Positions 25,637 to 35,129 of a DNA stretch of 45,018 nucleotides are shown here, piece by piece; the first letter of the stretch is position 1, and each line of letters opens with the position of its first letter. A model generated the notes under the pieces. The model was not told the DNA's origin, made no database searches, and worked only from the letters and a program-made list of their open reading frames with translations. The stretch comes from Porphyromonadaceae bacterium W3.11 (lineage in GTDB: Bacteria; Bacteroidota; Bacteroidia; Bacteroidales; Porphyromonadaceae): contig JAUISX010000007.1 in the NCBI GenBank assembly GCA_030434245.1, positions 1-45,018 of the forward strand, read 5' to 3'. The position numbers and the translations under genes were made by a program.

Positions 25637-26956
25637 GTGAAACAAATGGAAAGACAAACCCAACTAAATATCATTAAGATGGTGCACCGTGAAGTGTTGC
25701 CTGCTACGGGGTGCACAGAGCCGGTAGCTGTAGCTCTCACTACAGCGTATGCAGCACATCAGCTTACGGGCAACATCACTTCTGTTCGCTTAGATCTAAG
25801 TGCCAATATTCTAAAGAATGCCATGGGAGTAGGCATCCCAGGTACAGGGATGATCGGCTTGCCCATAGCGATAGCCCTCGGTGCTGTGATTGCGGCACCG
25901 GAGAAAGAGCTGACTGTGTTGGATCATTTTACAGATGAGCAGTTCGCTAAAGCGAGGCAGCTGATGGAGGATAATATCATCAAGATAGCCCTAAAGGAGG
26001 GTGATGTAGATAAGCTTTATATCGAAGCCACCTTGGTAGATGATGCTGGGCATACGGCGATAGCGATTATCGAGCGTGCCCATACAGCATTGAAGTCCTT
26101 GACCCTTGATGGAAAGGTAATAGAATTGAAAACAAGTACTTCGCCTACAGATGCTGAGAGTACGACTAATCCCAATGAAGGCCCCGAGGTTCCATTGACA
26201 TTTGATATGGTCTATGATTTTGCTACTCAAATGCCCATTGAGGAGATTGATTTTATATTAGAAGCTGCTCGACTCAATAGTAATGCAGCAGAGTACTCCC
26301 TAAAAGGCGAATATGGTCATAGAGTGGGGAAAATGATTCGTGGCTCATTAGGCAAAAAATATTTAGGGGATACTACTTATACCCGTTTGCTCTCCTATAC
26401 GAGTGCTGCTTGTGATGCTCGAATGGATGGTGCTCCAGTAACCGTGATGAGTAATTCTGGTAGCGGTAATCAAGGCATTACAGCTACATTGCCAGTTTTG
26501 AGTTTTGCTGAGGATGAGAAAGTATCGGAGGAGCAAAAGATACGTGCACTGATGCTCAGTAATCTAATGGTGATTTACATCAAGCAGAAGCTCGGTCGTC
26601 TCTCGGCTCTTTGTGGATGTGTGGTGGCCTCTACAGGAAGTGCGAGTGGTATCACTTACCTTATGGGGGGGAGTCGTGAGCAGATTGGCTACGCCATTAA
26701 GAATATGGTGGGTAATCTCACTGGGATGATTTGTGATGGAGCAAAACCCAGCTGTAGCCTAAAGGTTACAAGTGGAGTAAGCTCCGCAATGTTATCGTCT
26801 CTATTAGCGATGGAGCAGAAGGTGGTTACTAGCAACGAAGGAGTGGTAGATGATGATATCGACCGAAGCATTGATAACCTCACTAGCATTGGCCGTGATG
26901 CGATGACTGAGACCGATAAACACGTGCTACATATCATGACCCATAAAATGAATTAG
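25637..26956 (+). CDS. L-cysteine desulfidase / serine dehydratase alpha-like protein
   Basis: A 439-residue protein of the UPF0597/CyuA family. It has the signature EVLPATGCTEPVAVALT at the N-terminus, a GSGNQGITATLPV segment and clustered cysteines in SALCGCVVAST and MICDGAKPSCSLK. Related enzymes use an Fe-S cluster to break cysteine down to pyruvate, ammonia and sulfide. The GTG at 25637 and the ATG at 25646 are both possible starts. It follows mnmH by 78 nt in the same direction and may supply sulfide for the neighbouring sulfur/selenium chemistry, which is inference from position. Confidence 0.9.
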   Translation: MKQMERQTQLNIIKMVHREVLPATGCTEPVAVALTTAYAAHQLTGNITSVRLDLSANILKNAMGVGIPGTGMIGLPIAIALGAVIAAPEKELTVLDHFTDEQFAKARQLMEDNIIKIALKEGDVDKLYIEATLVDDAGHTAIAIIERAHTALKSLTLDGKVIELKTSTSPTDAESTTNPNEGPEVPLTFDMVYDFATQMPIEEIDFILEAARLNSNAAEYSLKGEYGHRVGKMIRGSLGKKYLGDTTYTRLLSYTSAACDARMDGAPVTVMSNSGSGNQGITATLPVLSFAEDEKVSEEQKIRALMLSNLMVIYIKQKLGRLSALCGCVVASTGSASGITYLMGGSREQIGYAIKNMVGNLTGMICDGAKPSCSLKVTSGVSSAMLSSLLAMEQKVVTSNEGVVDDDIDRSIDNLTSIGRDAMTETDKHVLHIMTHKMN

Positions 26957-27680
26957 TGTAGTACTCCCCTCTTTAGGCAATGGGGTTGGTGTTTTTTCTT
27001 TCACTGTAACTTACATTCTTATCCTCCTTATTATTGATGTCGACTTAGCCCAGCGGGACGCTGAGCTGAGGGCTGCTCAAAGGCTTGAGCAGTTTTTTCC
27101 TTAATCACCCTCATCCACCCAGTAATCTTGCTCGGGGGTTGACTTCGTATCGCTTCGCTAAACTATGTATCGTCTCCTCTCCTCTCAAACCAGCGAAAAC
27201 AACTTGTACCTAAACTATATTTACTTCTTCGTCCAGTAAATCTATCCCTCTGCCCCCTGAATTTGACTTTAAATGCTTTAGTTGTTCTCAAATATACTAC
27301 CCTAGCAGTTGTCTAGTTTAAGGGGAGTAGTATAAGCTTTTGAATATTCATTTTCGAGTAGGAGATCTCTATCAAATTGTTACTACTCTTCAATAAACGC
27401 TAAAAAGCAAGGTGTAAATATCAATTTTTATAGAAATTCATTATTTTACAAGTTTTTTTCGCTTGGTCTTTTTTTTAATTCGAGAAGTTGGAGTATATTA
27501 CCCTGGAATACAAGAAAGGAGTTGGTTTTTATTGTTTAATAAAAGGATAAGTGGTATAGAAGATCCATTTTGTTAGTCAATCTCTATTTCTTGTGGCGAA
27601 TTGGTTGTTCGCACTTTGGCGAACCTGCTCAGATTCGTCGTAACAATTTAACATTTAATAATTTAAGAAACATTACAATT
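26957..27680. other. 724-nt intergenic region with stem-loops
   Basis: No credible ORF is present. It contains an intrinsic terminator (27073-27098) and an inverted repeat TATACTACC.../...GGGAGTAGTATA at about 27293-27334. AT-rich sequence before 27681 presumably holds the promoter and leader of the BACON/protease operon. Confidence 0.5.
27073..27098 (+). terminator. Intrinsic terminator
   Basis: CTGCTCAA (27073-27080) pairs perfectly with TTGAGCAG (27085-27092) around a 4-nt loop, followed by six T. It lies 116 nt after the desulfidase-like gene. A second small hairpin (CAGCG/CGCTG) precedes it. Confidence 0.75.
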
Positions 27681-29411
27681 ATGAGAAAAATCAGACTTTT
27701 GTCCGTGTTTTGGGCAAGTTCACTTTTGCTTTTATTGGGGCTTGCAAGCTGTGTTCCTAATAAGGATGTGAGTGATGGAAAAGAAGAAATCACATTGAAT
27801 CTTGATAAAGAGGAGATTACTCTTGCCAATAGTGGCGGTCAAGAAAAAATCAGCGTGAATACCAATAGTTCGCAATGGGATTTCTACGTAAATACAAATG
27901 AAAGTTGGCTTCAAGTTTCCAAGGAAGGAAATGAGCTACTTGTATCGGTGGCTGCAAACCCCAATATGGAAAAGCGTACCGCTACTTTGGTTGTTTTTGC
28001 AGGAGGTGCCAGTGAGAAACTTAGCATCACTCAGTCCAGCGCCGATTTGGTATTTTCATTCTCTGAGGATGATAGCCTAGAGCTCCCTTCCCAAGGAGGT
28101 CTTAAGTTGGTGGAAATTAAATCCAATAGTAAATCATGGAAATTAAGTCCTTTGGATGCTTCTATTGATTGGCTCACTGTGAAGGGTGGTGATAATAGTG
28201 AGGTTTTTGTGCTAGAAGCAAAGCCTAATAGCAGTTTTGATGTCCGTACAGCTTCAATCGAGGTAGAGCTCAGTAATGGTGCTAAAAAGCTAATGACGAT
28301 TAACCAATTGGGTCAGGCAAAATTTTTACTTCCATTTGATCAAGAGTGGAGAGAATATTCTGAGTATAACCTGATTAAGTATGAGCAAAAGAGAGGCTCT
28401 ATCATGAATCAGTATATGTTCCCTCAAGTTGATACTTGGGGCGAAGCTACTCCTGGCAAGATTGTATTTAGCACCTCCAGTAGTGTGATGCCACTCATCA
28501 TCTATACCACATCCTTTAATGACCCAAAATATGGGCAGGCTGTATTGAAGCTGATGTATGCCGATCCTGAGAATAGGGTAGAGGTTGAAGAGTATGCTAA
28601 ATTTTTAACTGACAATAACTTTGTAGAAATCAGTCCGTCAAGTACTCCAGAAAAGACCCGAAATTTTGCTAGAATAGATGAAAAGGCAATCGTTATTATA
28701 GACTTTGACCCTGCCCACGCTGATTATGCTCTAGTAGGTTTTGTGCCTATTTATCCTCAGGAGCAGGAATATGCTACATTCCCAGCATTGCCAAGAGGAG
28801 CAAATGGAAAAGTATATGATCTTCTCAACAAAGAAGATAAAAAAATAGAAGATGTATTGGCATTAGAGGAGGCAACTGGAGGTATCGAAGATGGTAGAGT
28901 ATCAAATCAATTTGATGAGACTCAGGTGGCAAAAATTCTCTTTAATGAATCGCCTGTAAAGCCTGAGGACGAAGATATGAGACTCTATAGCTTTTATGTT
29001 TCTAGTTCTAAGAAAAACTTCCCTGATGAATACTTGGGATCTGTAAATGAAATCTTATTCTTCTTCAAGAATTACACACAGGCGGTGTACTTAAAACCAA
29101 AGAATAGTGGATGGGATACTACTAATGAGTTTTATGAACTCCTCGAAAAAGAAGGTTATCGTTATCAGGGAAAAAATGGAGAAACTCAGCTCTATATAAA
29201 GAGAGTCGATCCTGAGATTGTTGAGGTTCTTCACGTTACCTATGACCAAGATGAACAAATCCTTGGAGGTCATGGACGTGCCGAGATTGGCTATTTCCAA
29301 TTCTTTGATAATACTATAGAGGTTAAGTCATCTCCAAATAAGCTTAGCTCATTAAAGTATCAATTCAAGCTGAATAAAGAAGGCGAATATAGCTTGAAAG
29401 AGGTTCGCTAA
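27681..29411 (+). CDS. BACON-domain lipoprotein A of the protease operon
   Basis: A 576-residue protein from the ATG at 27681. The open frame extends upstream, but only this start gives a signal peptide. The lipobox is GLASCVP (Cys24). Two BACON-type domains follow: ~35-115 (ITLANSGGQEKISVNTNSSQ ... KLSITQSS) and ~117-212 (LELPSQGGLKLVEIKSN ... MTINQLGQ). The C-terminal ~360 residues form a domain I do not recognise, shared with the next protein (EQEYATFPALPRGANGKVYDLLN here). BACON domains are thought to bind glycans, mucin or proteins. It is first in a four-gene operon with a T9SS-type protease and a PorV/PorQ-like protein. Confidence 0.8.
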   Translation: MRKIRLLSVFWASSLLLLLGLASCVPNKDVSDGKEEITLNLDKEEITLANSGGQEKISVNTNSSQWDFYVNTNESWLQVSKEGNELLVSVAANPNMEKRTATLVVFAGGASEKLSITQSSADLVFSFSEDDSLELPSQGGLKLVEIKSNSKSWKLSPLDASIDWLTVKGGDNSEVFVLEAKPNSSFDVRTASIEVELSNGAKKLMTINQLGQAKFLLPFDQEWREYSEYNLIKYEQKRGSIMNQYMFPQVDTWGEATPGKIVFSTSSSVMPLIIYTTSFNDPKYGQAVLKLMYADPENRVEVEEYAKFLTDNNFVEISPSSTPEKTRNFARIDEKAIVIIDFDPAHADYALVGFVPIYPQEQEYATFPALPRGANGKVYDLLNKEDKKIEDVLALEEATGGIEDGRVSNQFDETQVAKILFNESPVKPEDEDMRLYSFYVSSSKKNFPDEYLGSVNEILFFFKNYTQAVYLKPKNSGWDTTNEFYELLEKEGYRYQGKNGETQLYIKRVDPEIVEVLHVTYDQDEQILGGHGRAEIGYFQFFDNTIEVKSSPNKLSSLKYQFKLNKEGEYSLKEVR

Positions 29412-29455
29412 TCTTTATTGCAAGGGTTTTACTATAACTTTAAATGAAATTCTAA

Positions 29456-31255
29456 ATGAAAAATAATATAATCCATTGGAGTACGCTCTTTTGTCTACTG
29501 GTCATCTTGGCTAGCTGTAAAAAGAGTACTACTGATGAGGTGATTGACCCCAATACTATTGAGGTATCTGCAGAAAGTATTTCATTAGGAAAAATGGATA
29601 CCGAAGCTGAGGTGACAGTTACTACATCAGCAAAAGAGTGGGATGCCTTCTTTTCTCCAGAAGTTACATGGGCATCTATCAAAAAGGATGGTGATAAAAT
29701 ACTTGTTCACTCAGAGCCTAATCTAACTGCTGAGGCTAGAAACACCGCAATCGTGGTGATGTCTCAGGGTGCGATGAAAAAGATTTCTGTGACTCAGAGC
29801 AGTGCAGATGCTGTCCTTAACGTGAGCGACACAGAGGTACATGCCCCTATCTCAGGAGGACTACTGTCTATAGAAATAAATACGAATACCAAAAATTGGG
29901 GCTTGAAAGCTCTACCAGAAGGGTGTGACTGGGTAGATGCGAAAGCTGATCGAAAGGCAAAGCTGATATTTCTTCAGGTAGCGCCTAATGAAAGTACATC
30001 TCCTAGAGAAGTGACCTTAGGCGTTGCGATGGATGGTGCTGACAAAGAGCTTTCCATTAAGATTATTCAAGCGAGTCAGCTGTCATATCCAATCCCTTTT
30101 GCTAAGAATCTACGAGTCTTTGATTCTGGTGCAATCATTAAACATGGGGTTGAAAATGGATACATCCTTGGATTTTACCAACCCTCTGAAGAAACTTGGT
30201 TAGGACCTTCAGACCATGTCTTTTTCTTCCTAACTGGGCTCAAAAAGACCCCGAGCATCACTTATACTAAGGGTGCAAAACACCCTCTAGCATACGAAAA
30301 GGCAGAAGTGCCTATTGAAGATGCAGCTGAGTTATTAAAAGGTGGTGAGTATAGAAAGTTTTTGGAGGCAAATGGCTTTAAGGAAAGGCACGACTCCACT
30401 GAAGATAATCCAAAACTTGAGAATGAGGATGGTTCACTATGGTTGAATCTTAAGAAGGTGAAAGATAAATTTGACTCTGATAAGATTATCGGGTACGTCG
30501 CAGAGTTTGTACCTCAGTTTATTCAAGAGCAAGCTTATGAAACATTCCCTCAAGTGCCTCTAGGTCCAGATGGATTGATGGATATGCTCAATAGCCCAAA
30601 ATACCATTGGAGTGATGTTAAGAAATATGAGGAGGAGCGCGAAAGCAATGTCTTATTGCAGGTATTGTGTAAGGATGCTGACCCAAATAAGGAGTACTAT
30701 AAAAATCCTGAAGAAATGCTCCAGATATTCTATAAGACTAAGAAGGCTGATAAGTATCAGGAGGATTATCGCGGTTCGCTGTACAATGTAACCTTCGTGG
30801 ATAAGTATGAGGAGCACAATGTAGCTCCAGAGTTTATCCAGTCCATGACTAAGTTGCAGCTCTGCTTTGTTGACTATACACTGGGTGTATTCCTTGTGGA
30901 TAAAAACATGTATAAGGTCACAAGAGAATTTAATGAGTTGCTGGTGAATAATGGATTTAAGTATCTTGGGATGAGACCAGAAGGAATTATGTATGTTAGA
31001 CCTTCTGATAATCTACAGCTTGCTGTTCAAATGGTGCTGGGTGATACTGCAAGAGGCATATTTGAAGGCAATGACAAGGTGATGCTACTTACATTTACTC
31101 GCCCTGAAGCTAGTATAGAAGCTGCAGCTGCTAAGGATGATCAAATGTTTTACGAGGCTGCAATGCGTGGTGAATATGTAGAACGTCATCACCTCAAGGA
31201 TGTGCTAAATTCAAAGCATACCTTCGAACCGATGAAAAAACTAATGAAATTTTGA
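29456..31255 (+). CDS. BACON-domain lipoprotein B of the protease operon
   Basis: A 599-residue paralogue of the preceding protein, 44 nt downstream. It has a lipobox (VILASCKK, Cys22), two BACON-like domains (~36-118, ending KKISVTQSSADAV, and ~119-205) and the same kind of C-terminal domain (EQAYETFPQVPLGPDGLMDML). The pair probably arose by tandem duplication. The end overlaps the upstream open frame of the protease gene, so translation may be coupled. The function is unknown. By analogy with protease-adjacent lipoproteins of Tannerella, it might control or hold the protease, but nothing in the sequence proves this. Confidence 0.8.
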   Translation: MKNNIIHWSTLFCLLVILASCKKSTTDEVIDPNTIEVSAESISLGKMDTEAEVTVTTSAKEWDAFFSPEVTWASIKKDGDKILVHSEPNLTAEARNTAIVVMSQGAMKKISVTQSSADAVLNVSDTEVHAPISGGLLSIEINTNTKNWGLKALPEGCDWVDAKADRKAKLIFLQVAPNESTSPREVTLGVAMDGADKELSIKIIQASQLSYPIPFAKNLRVFDSGAIIKHGVENGYILGFYQPSEETWLGPSDHVFFFLTGLKKTPSITYTKGAKHPLAYEKAEVPIEDAAELLKGGEYRKFLEANGFKERHDSTEDNPKLENEDGSLWLNLKKVKDKFDSDKIIGYVAEFVPQFIQEQAYETFPQVPLGPDGLMDMLNSPKYHWSDVKKYEEERESNVLLQVLCKDADPNKEYYKNPEEMLQIFYKTKKADKYQEDYRGSLYNVTFVDKYEEHNVAPEFIQSMTKLQLCFVDYTLGVFLVDKNMYKVTREFNELLVNNGFKYLGMRPEGIMYVRPSDNLQLAVQMVLGDTARGIFEGNDKVMLLTFTRPEASIEAAAAKDDQMFYEAAMRGEYVERHHLKDVLNSKHTFEPMKKLMKF

Positions 31256-31263
31256 TGCTGATT

Positions 31264-34020
31264 ATGAATAAAAGAGTGAATATATATACCCTATTACTTA
31301 TTCTATCCTTGATGATTCTCCAAGGCTGTACTCAGCATAGAGAGGATGTGATAGATCATAGCGAGGGTACTACAATAGATGGTAAAAAAGAGTTCGCCAA
31401 CCTTACAGAGGATGAGGAGATAGCTCTTAGGGCAAATAACATCCATAAAGGAACCCTCATCGTGAAGCTTTCAGAAGATGGATTACGAAGCTTGAATCCT
31501 GATAAGGATACTCCTGAAGTGCTGAACTTAAGAAGTTTTCAGGGTGAGACTCAAGCAGCTCTAAGAAGTATCGGGGCTAAGAAGATGACTCGACTATTCC
31601 CACATGGGGGTAGATTTGAAGAGCGTATGAGGAAAGAGGGACTTGACCGATGGATGATTCTTGACTTTGATGAAGAGCAAGGATTGCCAGAGACGAGAGC
31701 TTTGATTGGCGATTTTGAGGACTTTGAGTACGTAGAGTTTTCTTACGTTCAAACTCTTCCTACCACAAAGGCGGTGCCCGTATCGGCTGCTGAATTGGTA
31801 AATACTGAGGGTACTAATGCGAAGAGACCCTTTGATGACCCATTGCTGAAGCTCCAATGGCACTATTACAATGATGGCAGTCGCTTAAACTCAAAACCAA
31901 GAGCTGATATCAATCTTTTCGACGCATGGAAGGTAGAGAGTGGCTCTCCTAAGGTCAAGGTGTGCGTGGTAGATGGAGGTATTGATTTGACTCATGAAGA
32001 CCTTGCAGCTAATGTTGATGCTGAAAATAGTTTCAATTTCGTTCGTGACAAAAATGGGGAGTATTACGGAAAGGATGTCTTCCCAGATGAGGATGGTCAC
32101 GGTACACACGTAGCAGGTACAGTGGCTGCGGTGAATAATAATGGAATTGGTGTGTCGGGAGTAGCAGGTGGTAATGGTACTCCTGGAACTGGTATCAAAC
32201 TGATTAGTGCTCAGGTATATGGCTATTCAGGTCAAGTCCTACCTCCATCATCTATAGGTATCGTGCATGGTGCAAATCATGGTGCAGTGATTAGCCAAAA
32301 CTCATGGGGATATAGATATCCTGGTCCACGTGAATTATTAGCACACGATAAAGAGGCGATTGATTACTTTATCAAGCATGCTGGTTGTGACAATGAAGGT
32401 AATCAATTGCCAGACTCTCCTATGAAGGGAGGAGTAGTCATTTTTGCTGCTGGAAACGACTATGTGCAGTATGAAGCTTCACCCGCACTCTATTCGGAAG
32501 TCGTTGCTGTTTCATCAATGGCGATTGACTTTACAAAGTCTGAATTTACCAACTATGGTACTTGGGTAGATATCATGGCTCCAGGTGGTGACCAACAGAG
32601 GTTTGGCGAACTTGGGGGTGTCTTAAGTACATTGCCTAAAAATAAGTATGGATTCATGCAGGGTACCTCAATGGCTTGTCCTCATGTTTCTGGAATTGCA
32701 GCTTTGGTGGTATCAAAATATGGCGGACAGGGCTTTACTAATAATGATCTCAAGAAGATGCTGACTACAGCTCTTCGTCCGTATGATATTTATGCTCTTA
32801 ACCATCCTAATTATCAAGGAATGTTGGGAGTGGGTTACATTGATGCCGCAAGGGCATTGGATGAGATGCAACCTAATAATGTAGCTCCTGAAGCTCCAAC
32901 TTCGGTAGACGTAAAGGTTGATTTTTCATTCGTCCAAATGAGTTGGAATCCTTCCGTTGATAAGGATGCCCATGGCGGAATTGCTCAGTTCTATGAACTG
33001 TATATCTCTAAGGATGAAATTAAGGATGTGACATCTTTAGATCCTAAAACTGCTATTAAGGTGTTTGGAGAGAATCTTGAAAAGGGTAAGGTGGCTCATT
33101 CGATACCGGATTTGGCGAATGATCAGACTTATTATTATGCTCTTCGTGCTGTGGATAGGTGGGGTGCAATATCTAATTTTGTACAAGGTGAATTCCGAAC
33201 AAGCAAGAATGAAGCTCCTGAGATTATTAGCGGTATGAGTGAAACTCCATGGATTCTCCCAAGTAATTCTAAATTGGATTTTGATTTAAAAATTAAGGAC
33301 CCAGAAGGACATTCTTGGTATTTTGAGAAGGATGGTAACCTTAAAGGTGTAGTGATTAATCGTACATCTCCAGAGACCATTCATGTGACCATTTACCCAG
33401 AGCAACCAGAGGGAGATTATACCTTTACGATTAGGCTTATTGATCAGTATCAAAGGACAAAAGAGTATCCAATCACTTTTAGTGTCATTAAGTATGAAGA
33501 TCCACAATTTATTTTTGATGCCAAGGAGATTGTTATTGGGCTTAATGATAAGGATTTCAAGGTTAATCTACTCGACAAAGTACATGTAACTAAGGGTATT
33601 AATCCTACATTTAAGGTGTCCCATTCAAATTCAGAGTTAGATGCTCAGATAGAAGCTGGCGAATTAATTTTGAATCCTAAGGCTAAGGGTATATTCCCAA
33701 TAAATCTTGTATGCAACGATGGATTTGCAAGCTCAAAAATTACATTGAAGGTATTGGTGGTAGAGGATTCTGAGGCGATCGTTAATATTATTTATCCTGT
33801 CCCTGTTAAGACTAATCTTAATGTGGTACTTAATAGAGATATAAAATCTGCAACCTTTGTGGTATCATCCTTAAGAGGTGAGATACTTATTCGAGAAGAG
33901 AAAAACTCAGGAATGGGTAATAAAGTGTCTCTGGATGTACATAAATTGACACAAGGTACCTATACATTGACTGTGATGACCTCTAAGGGTCAATATCGCA
34001 CATCATTCCTCAAACATTAA
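31264..34020 (+). CDS. Subtilisin-family (S8) protease with T9SS C-terminal domain
   Basis: A 918-residue protein from the ATG at 31264 (an ATG at 31255 is the alternative). Order: signal peptide with a lipobox-like LQGC (Cys22); a ~150-residue propeptide; the S8 domain with Asp237 (CVVDGGID), His279 (DGHGTHVAG), Asn398 (FAAGND) and Ser469 (GTSMACPH); a fibronectin type III-like region (~540-650); Ig/cadherin-like segments; and a C-terminal ~80-residue T9SS type A sorting domain (IIYPVPVKTNLNVV ... GTYTLTV). All catalytic residues are present. It should be exported across the outer membrane by T9SS, and its substrate is unknown. It follows the BACON lipoproteins directly and precedes a PorV/PorQ-like gene. 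Confidence 0.92.
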   Translation: MNKRVNIYTLLLILSLMILQGCTQHREDVIDHSEGTTIDGKKEFANLTEDEEIALRANNIHKGTLIVKLSEDGLRSLNPDKDTPEVLNLRSFQGETQAALRSIGAKKMTRLFPHGGRFEERMRKEGLDRWMILDFDEEQGLPETRALIGDFEDFEYVEFSYVQTLPTTKAVPVSAAELVNTEGTNAKRPFDDPLLKLQWHYYNDGSRLNSKPRADINLFDAWKVESGSPKVKVCVVDGGIDLTHEDLAANVDAENSFNFVRDKNGEYYGKDVFPDEDGHGTHVAGTVAAVNNNGIGVSGVAGGNGTPGTGIKLISAQVYGYSGQVLPPSSIGIVHGANHGAVISQNSWGYRYPGPRELLAHDKEAIDYFIKHAGCDNEGNQLPDSPMKGGVVIFAAGNDYVQYEASPALYSEVVAVSSMAIDFTKSEFTNYGTWVDIMAPGGDQQRFGELGGVLSTLPKNKYGFMQGTSMACPHVSGIAALVVSKYGGQGFTNNDLKKMLTTALRPYDIYALNHPNYQGMLGVGYIDAARALDEMQPNNVAPEAPTSVDVKVDFSFVQMSWNPSVDKDAHGGIAQFYELYISKDEIKDVTSLDPKTAIKVFGENLEKGKVAHSIPDLANDQTYYYALRAVDRWGAISNFVQGEFRTSKNEAPEIISGMSETPWILPSNSKLDFDLKIKDPEGHSWYFEKDGNLKGVVINRTSPETIHVTIYPEQPEGDYTFTIRLIDQYQRTKEYPITFSVIKYEDPQFIFDAKEIVIGLNDKDFKVNLLDKVHVTKGINPTFKVSHSNSELDAQIEAGELILNPKAKGIFPINLVCNDGFASSKITLKVLVVEDSEAIVNIIYPVPVKTNLNVVLNRDIKSATFVVSSLRGEILIREEKNSGMGNKVSLDVHKLTQGTYTLTVMTSKGQYRTSFLKH

Positions 34021-34047
34021 TGATTAATATTGATAATGATTTATAAG

Positions 34048-35004
34048 ATGAAAATAAAATATATGCTATCGATAGTGCTTTCAATGGTGGCACTATCAGG
34101 ACTTTCTCAGGTTGGTCGTCCTATACCTGTCCTTCAGGGTAACCCCGACGCTCGGTCGGCTGCCATGGGAGGTGTGATGGGTGCAAAAACTGACCGTATG
34201 TATCTATTCGTGAGTCCAGGTTCGATATTTTTTCAGGATAAAAAGCTTCAAGTAGATTTGAGCTCAGAATTTTTCCCTAAGCTCGAGGGGATTGAAGGTC
34301 GAACTATGCAGTATAATTTTGCAGGAGCATACAATTTTGGTACCGATGCAGTATTCCTTGGATATAGGTATCAAGGTGGCACAAGGATTCCTTTGATTAG
34401 CGAGGGTATGGATAATAAGGAATTAATAGTCAAGCCCTTTGATTGGTCTCTTGATGCTGGATATGCGAAGAAGTTAGGAGATAACTTCTCTATCCATGCG
34501 TCTGCCAATTTAATTGCTTCATGGATAGGAAAGGGAGCATACACAGGTTCAATCACATTCGGATGGTATTATCAGAATGAAAAAAAGCTCGGGCGTACCC
34601 CAGCTATATTTAGCTTTGGAATGAGGTTAGCTGATTTGGGAGTTCCTGTCAAGTATAAATCTGTAGAGAATAGCATCGCAGTACCTTCTTCATTGCAAAT
34701 TGGTAGTGGGCTGGATATGCAGCTTTCTGCTAAGAGCCAATTGAATTTTGTAGGAGGTGCCCGCTATTTCGTACTACCAAAGGAGGCTTCGATGCTCTTA
34801 TTGGGTGTAGGTACAGAGTATGGCTTCAATGATATGCTCTTTGCCCGTGCGGGATTTGAGTATGGCCAGAGGTCGCAGTCCTTTGGTACATTTGGATTGG
34901 GGGCCAAATACCAAGGCTTCCATCTGGATGCAGCCTACAGATTATCTACATCTAGGGATTTCGGGCTAAATACGTTACTCATTTCCTTAGGATACAGTTT
35001 CTAA
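34048..35004 (+). CDS. PorV/PorQ-like outer-membrane protein
   Basis: A 318-residue protein from the ATG at 34048, which gives a clean signal peptide (ALSGLSQ); an upstream in-frame ATG at 34030 lengthens it. The mature protein starts GRPIPVLQGNPDARSAAMGGV, the hallmark of the PorV/PorQ FadL-like barrel family, and ends in ISLGYSF with a terminal aromatic. PorV shuttles T9SS cargo to the attachment complex, and PorQ belongs to the same complex. Co-transcription with a T9SS protease, 27 nt downstream, suggests a dedicated partner. It may alternatively be the organism's general PorQ paralogue. Confidence 0.8.
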   Translation: MKIKYMLSIVLSMVALSGLSQVGRPIPVLQGNPDARSAAMGGVMGAKTDRMYLFVSPGSIFFQDKKLQVDLSSEFFPKLEGIEGRTMQYNFAGAYNFGTDAVFLGYRYQGGTRIPLISEGMDNKELIVKPFDWSLDAGYAKKLGDNFSIHASANLIASWIGKGAYTGSITFGWYYQNEKKLGRTPAIFSFGMRLADLGVPVKYKSVENSIAVPSSLQIGSGLDMQLSAKSQLNFVGGARYFVLPKEASMLLLGVGTEYGFNDMLFARAGFEYGQRSQSFGTFGLGAKYQGFHLDAAYRLSTSRDFGLNTLLISLGYSF

Positions 35005-35129
35005 AGATTTGATTTTAATTATTGCTGTCCGGTAAAGTTTTATCGGGTATAAAAGTTAGGGGCTGTTTTCCATAATTGGAAATCAGCCCCTATTGTCTTA
35101 TCTTTAGTGTTCCAAAACAAATATAAGAC

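Larger units (their letters stand above)
19501..35023. other. Chromosomal block lying inside the ICE backbone
   Basis: On the left this block meets truncated traG inside cbiC (near 19492-19505). On the right it ends at the IS4-type element, beyond which ICE sequence (DUF3408/TraB) resumes. Its genes are metabolic or envelope functions with no transfer genes. ICE genes on either side have the order and strands of one continuous element. Confidence 0.7.
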
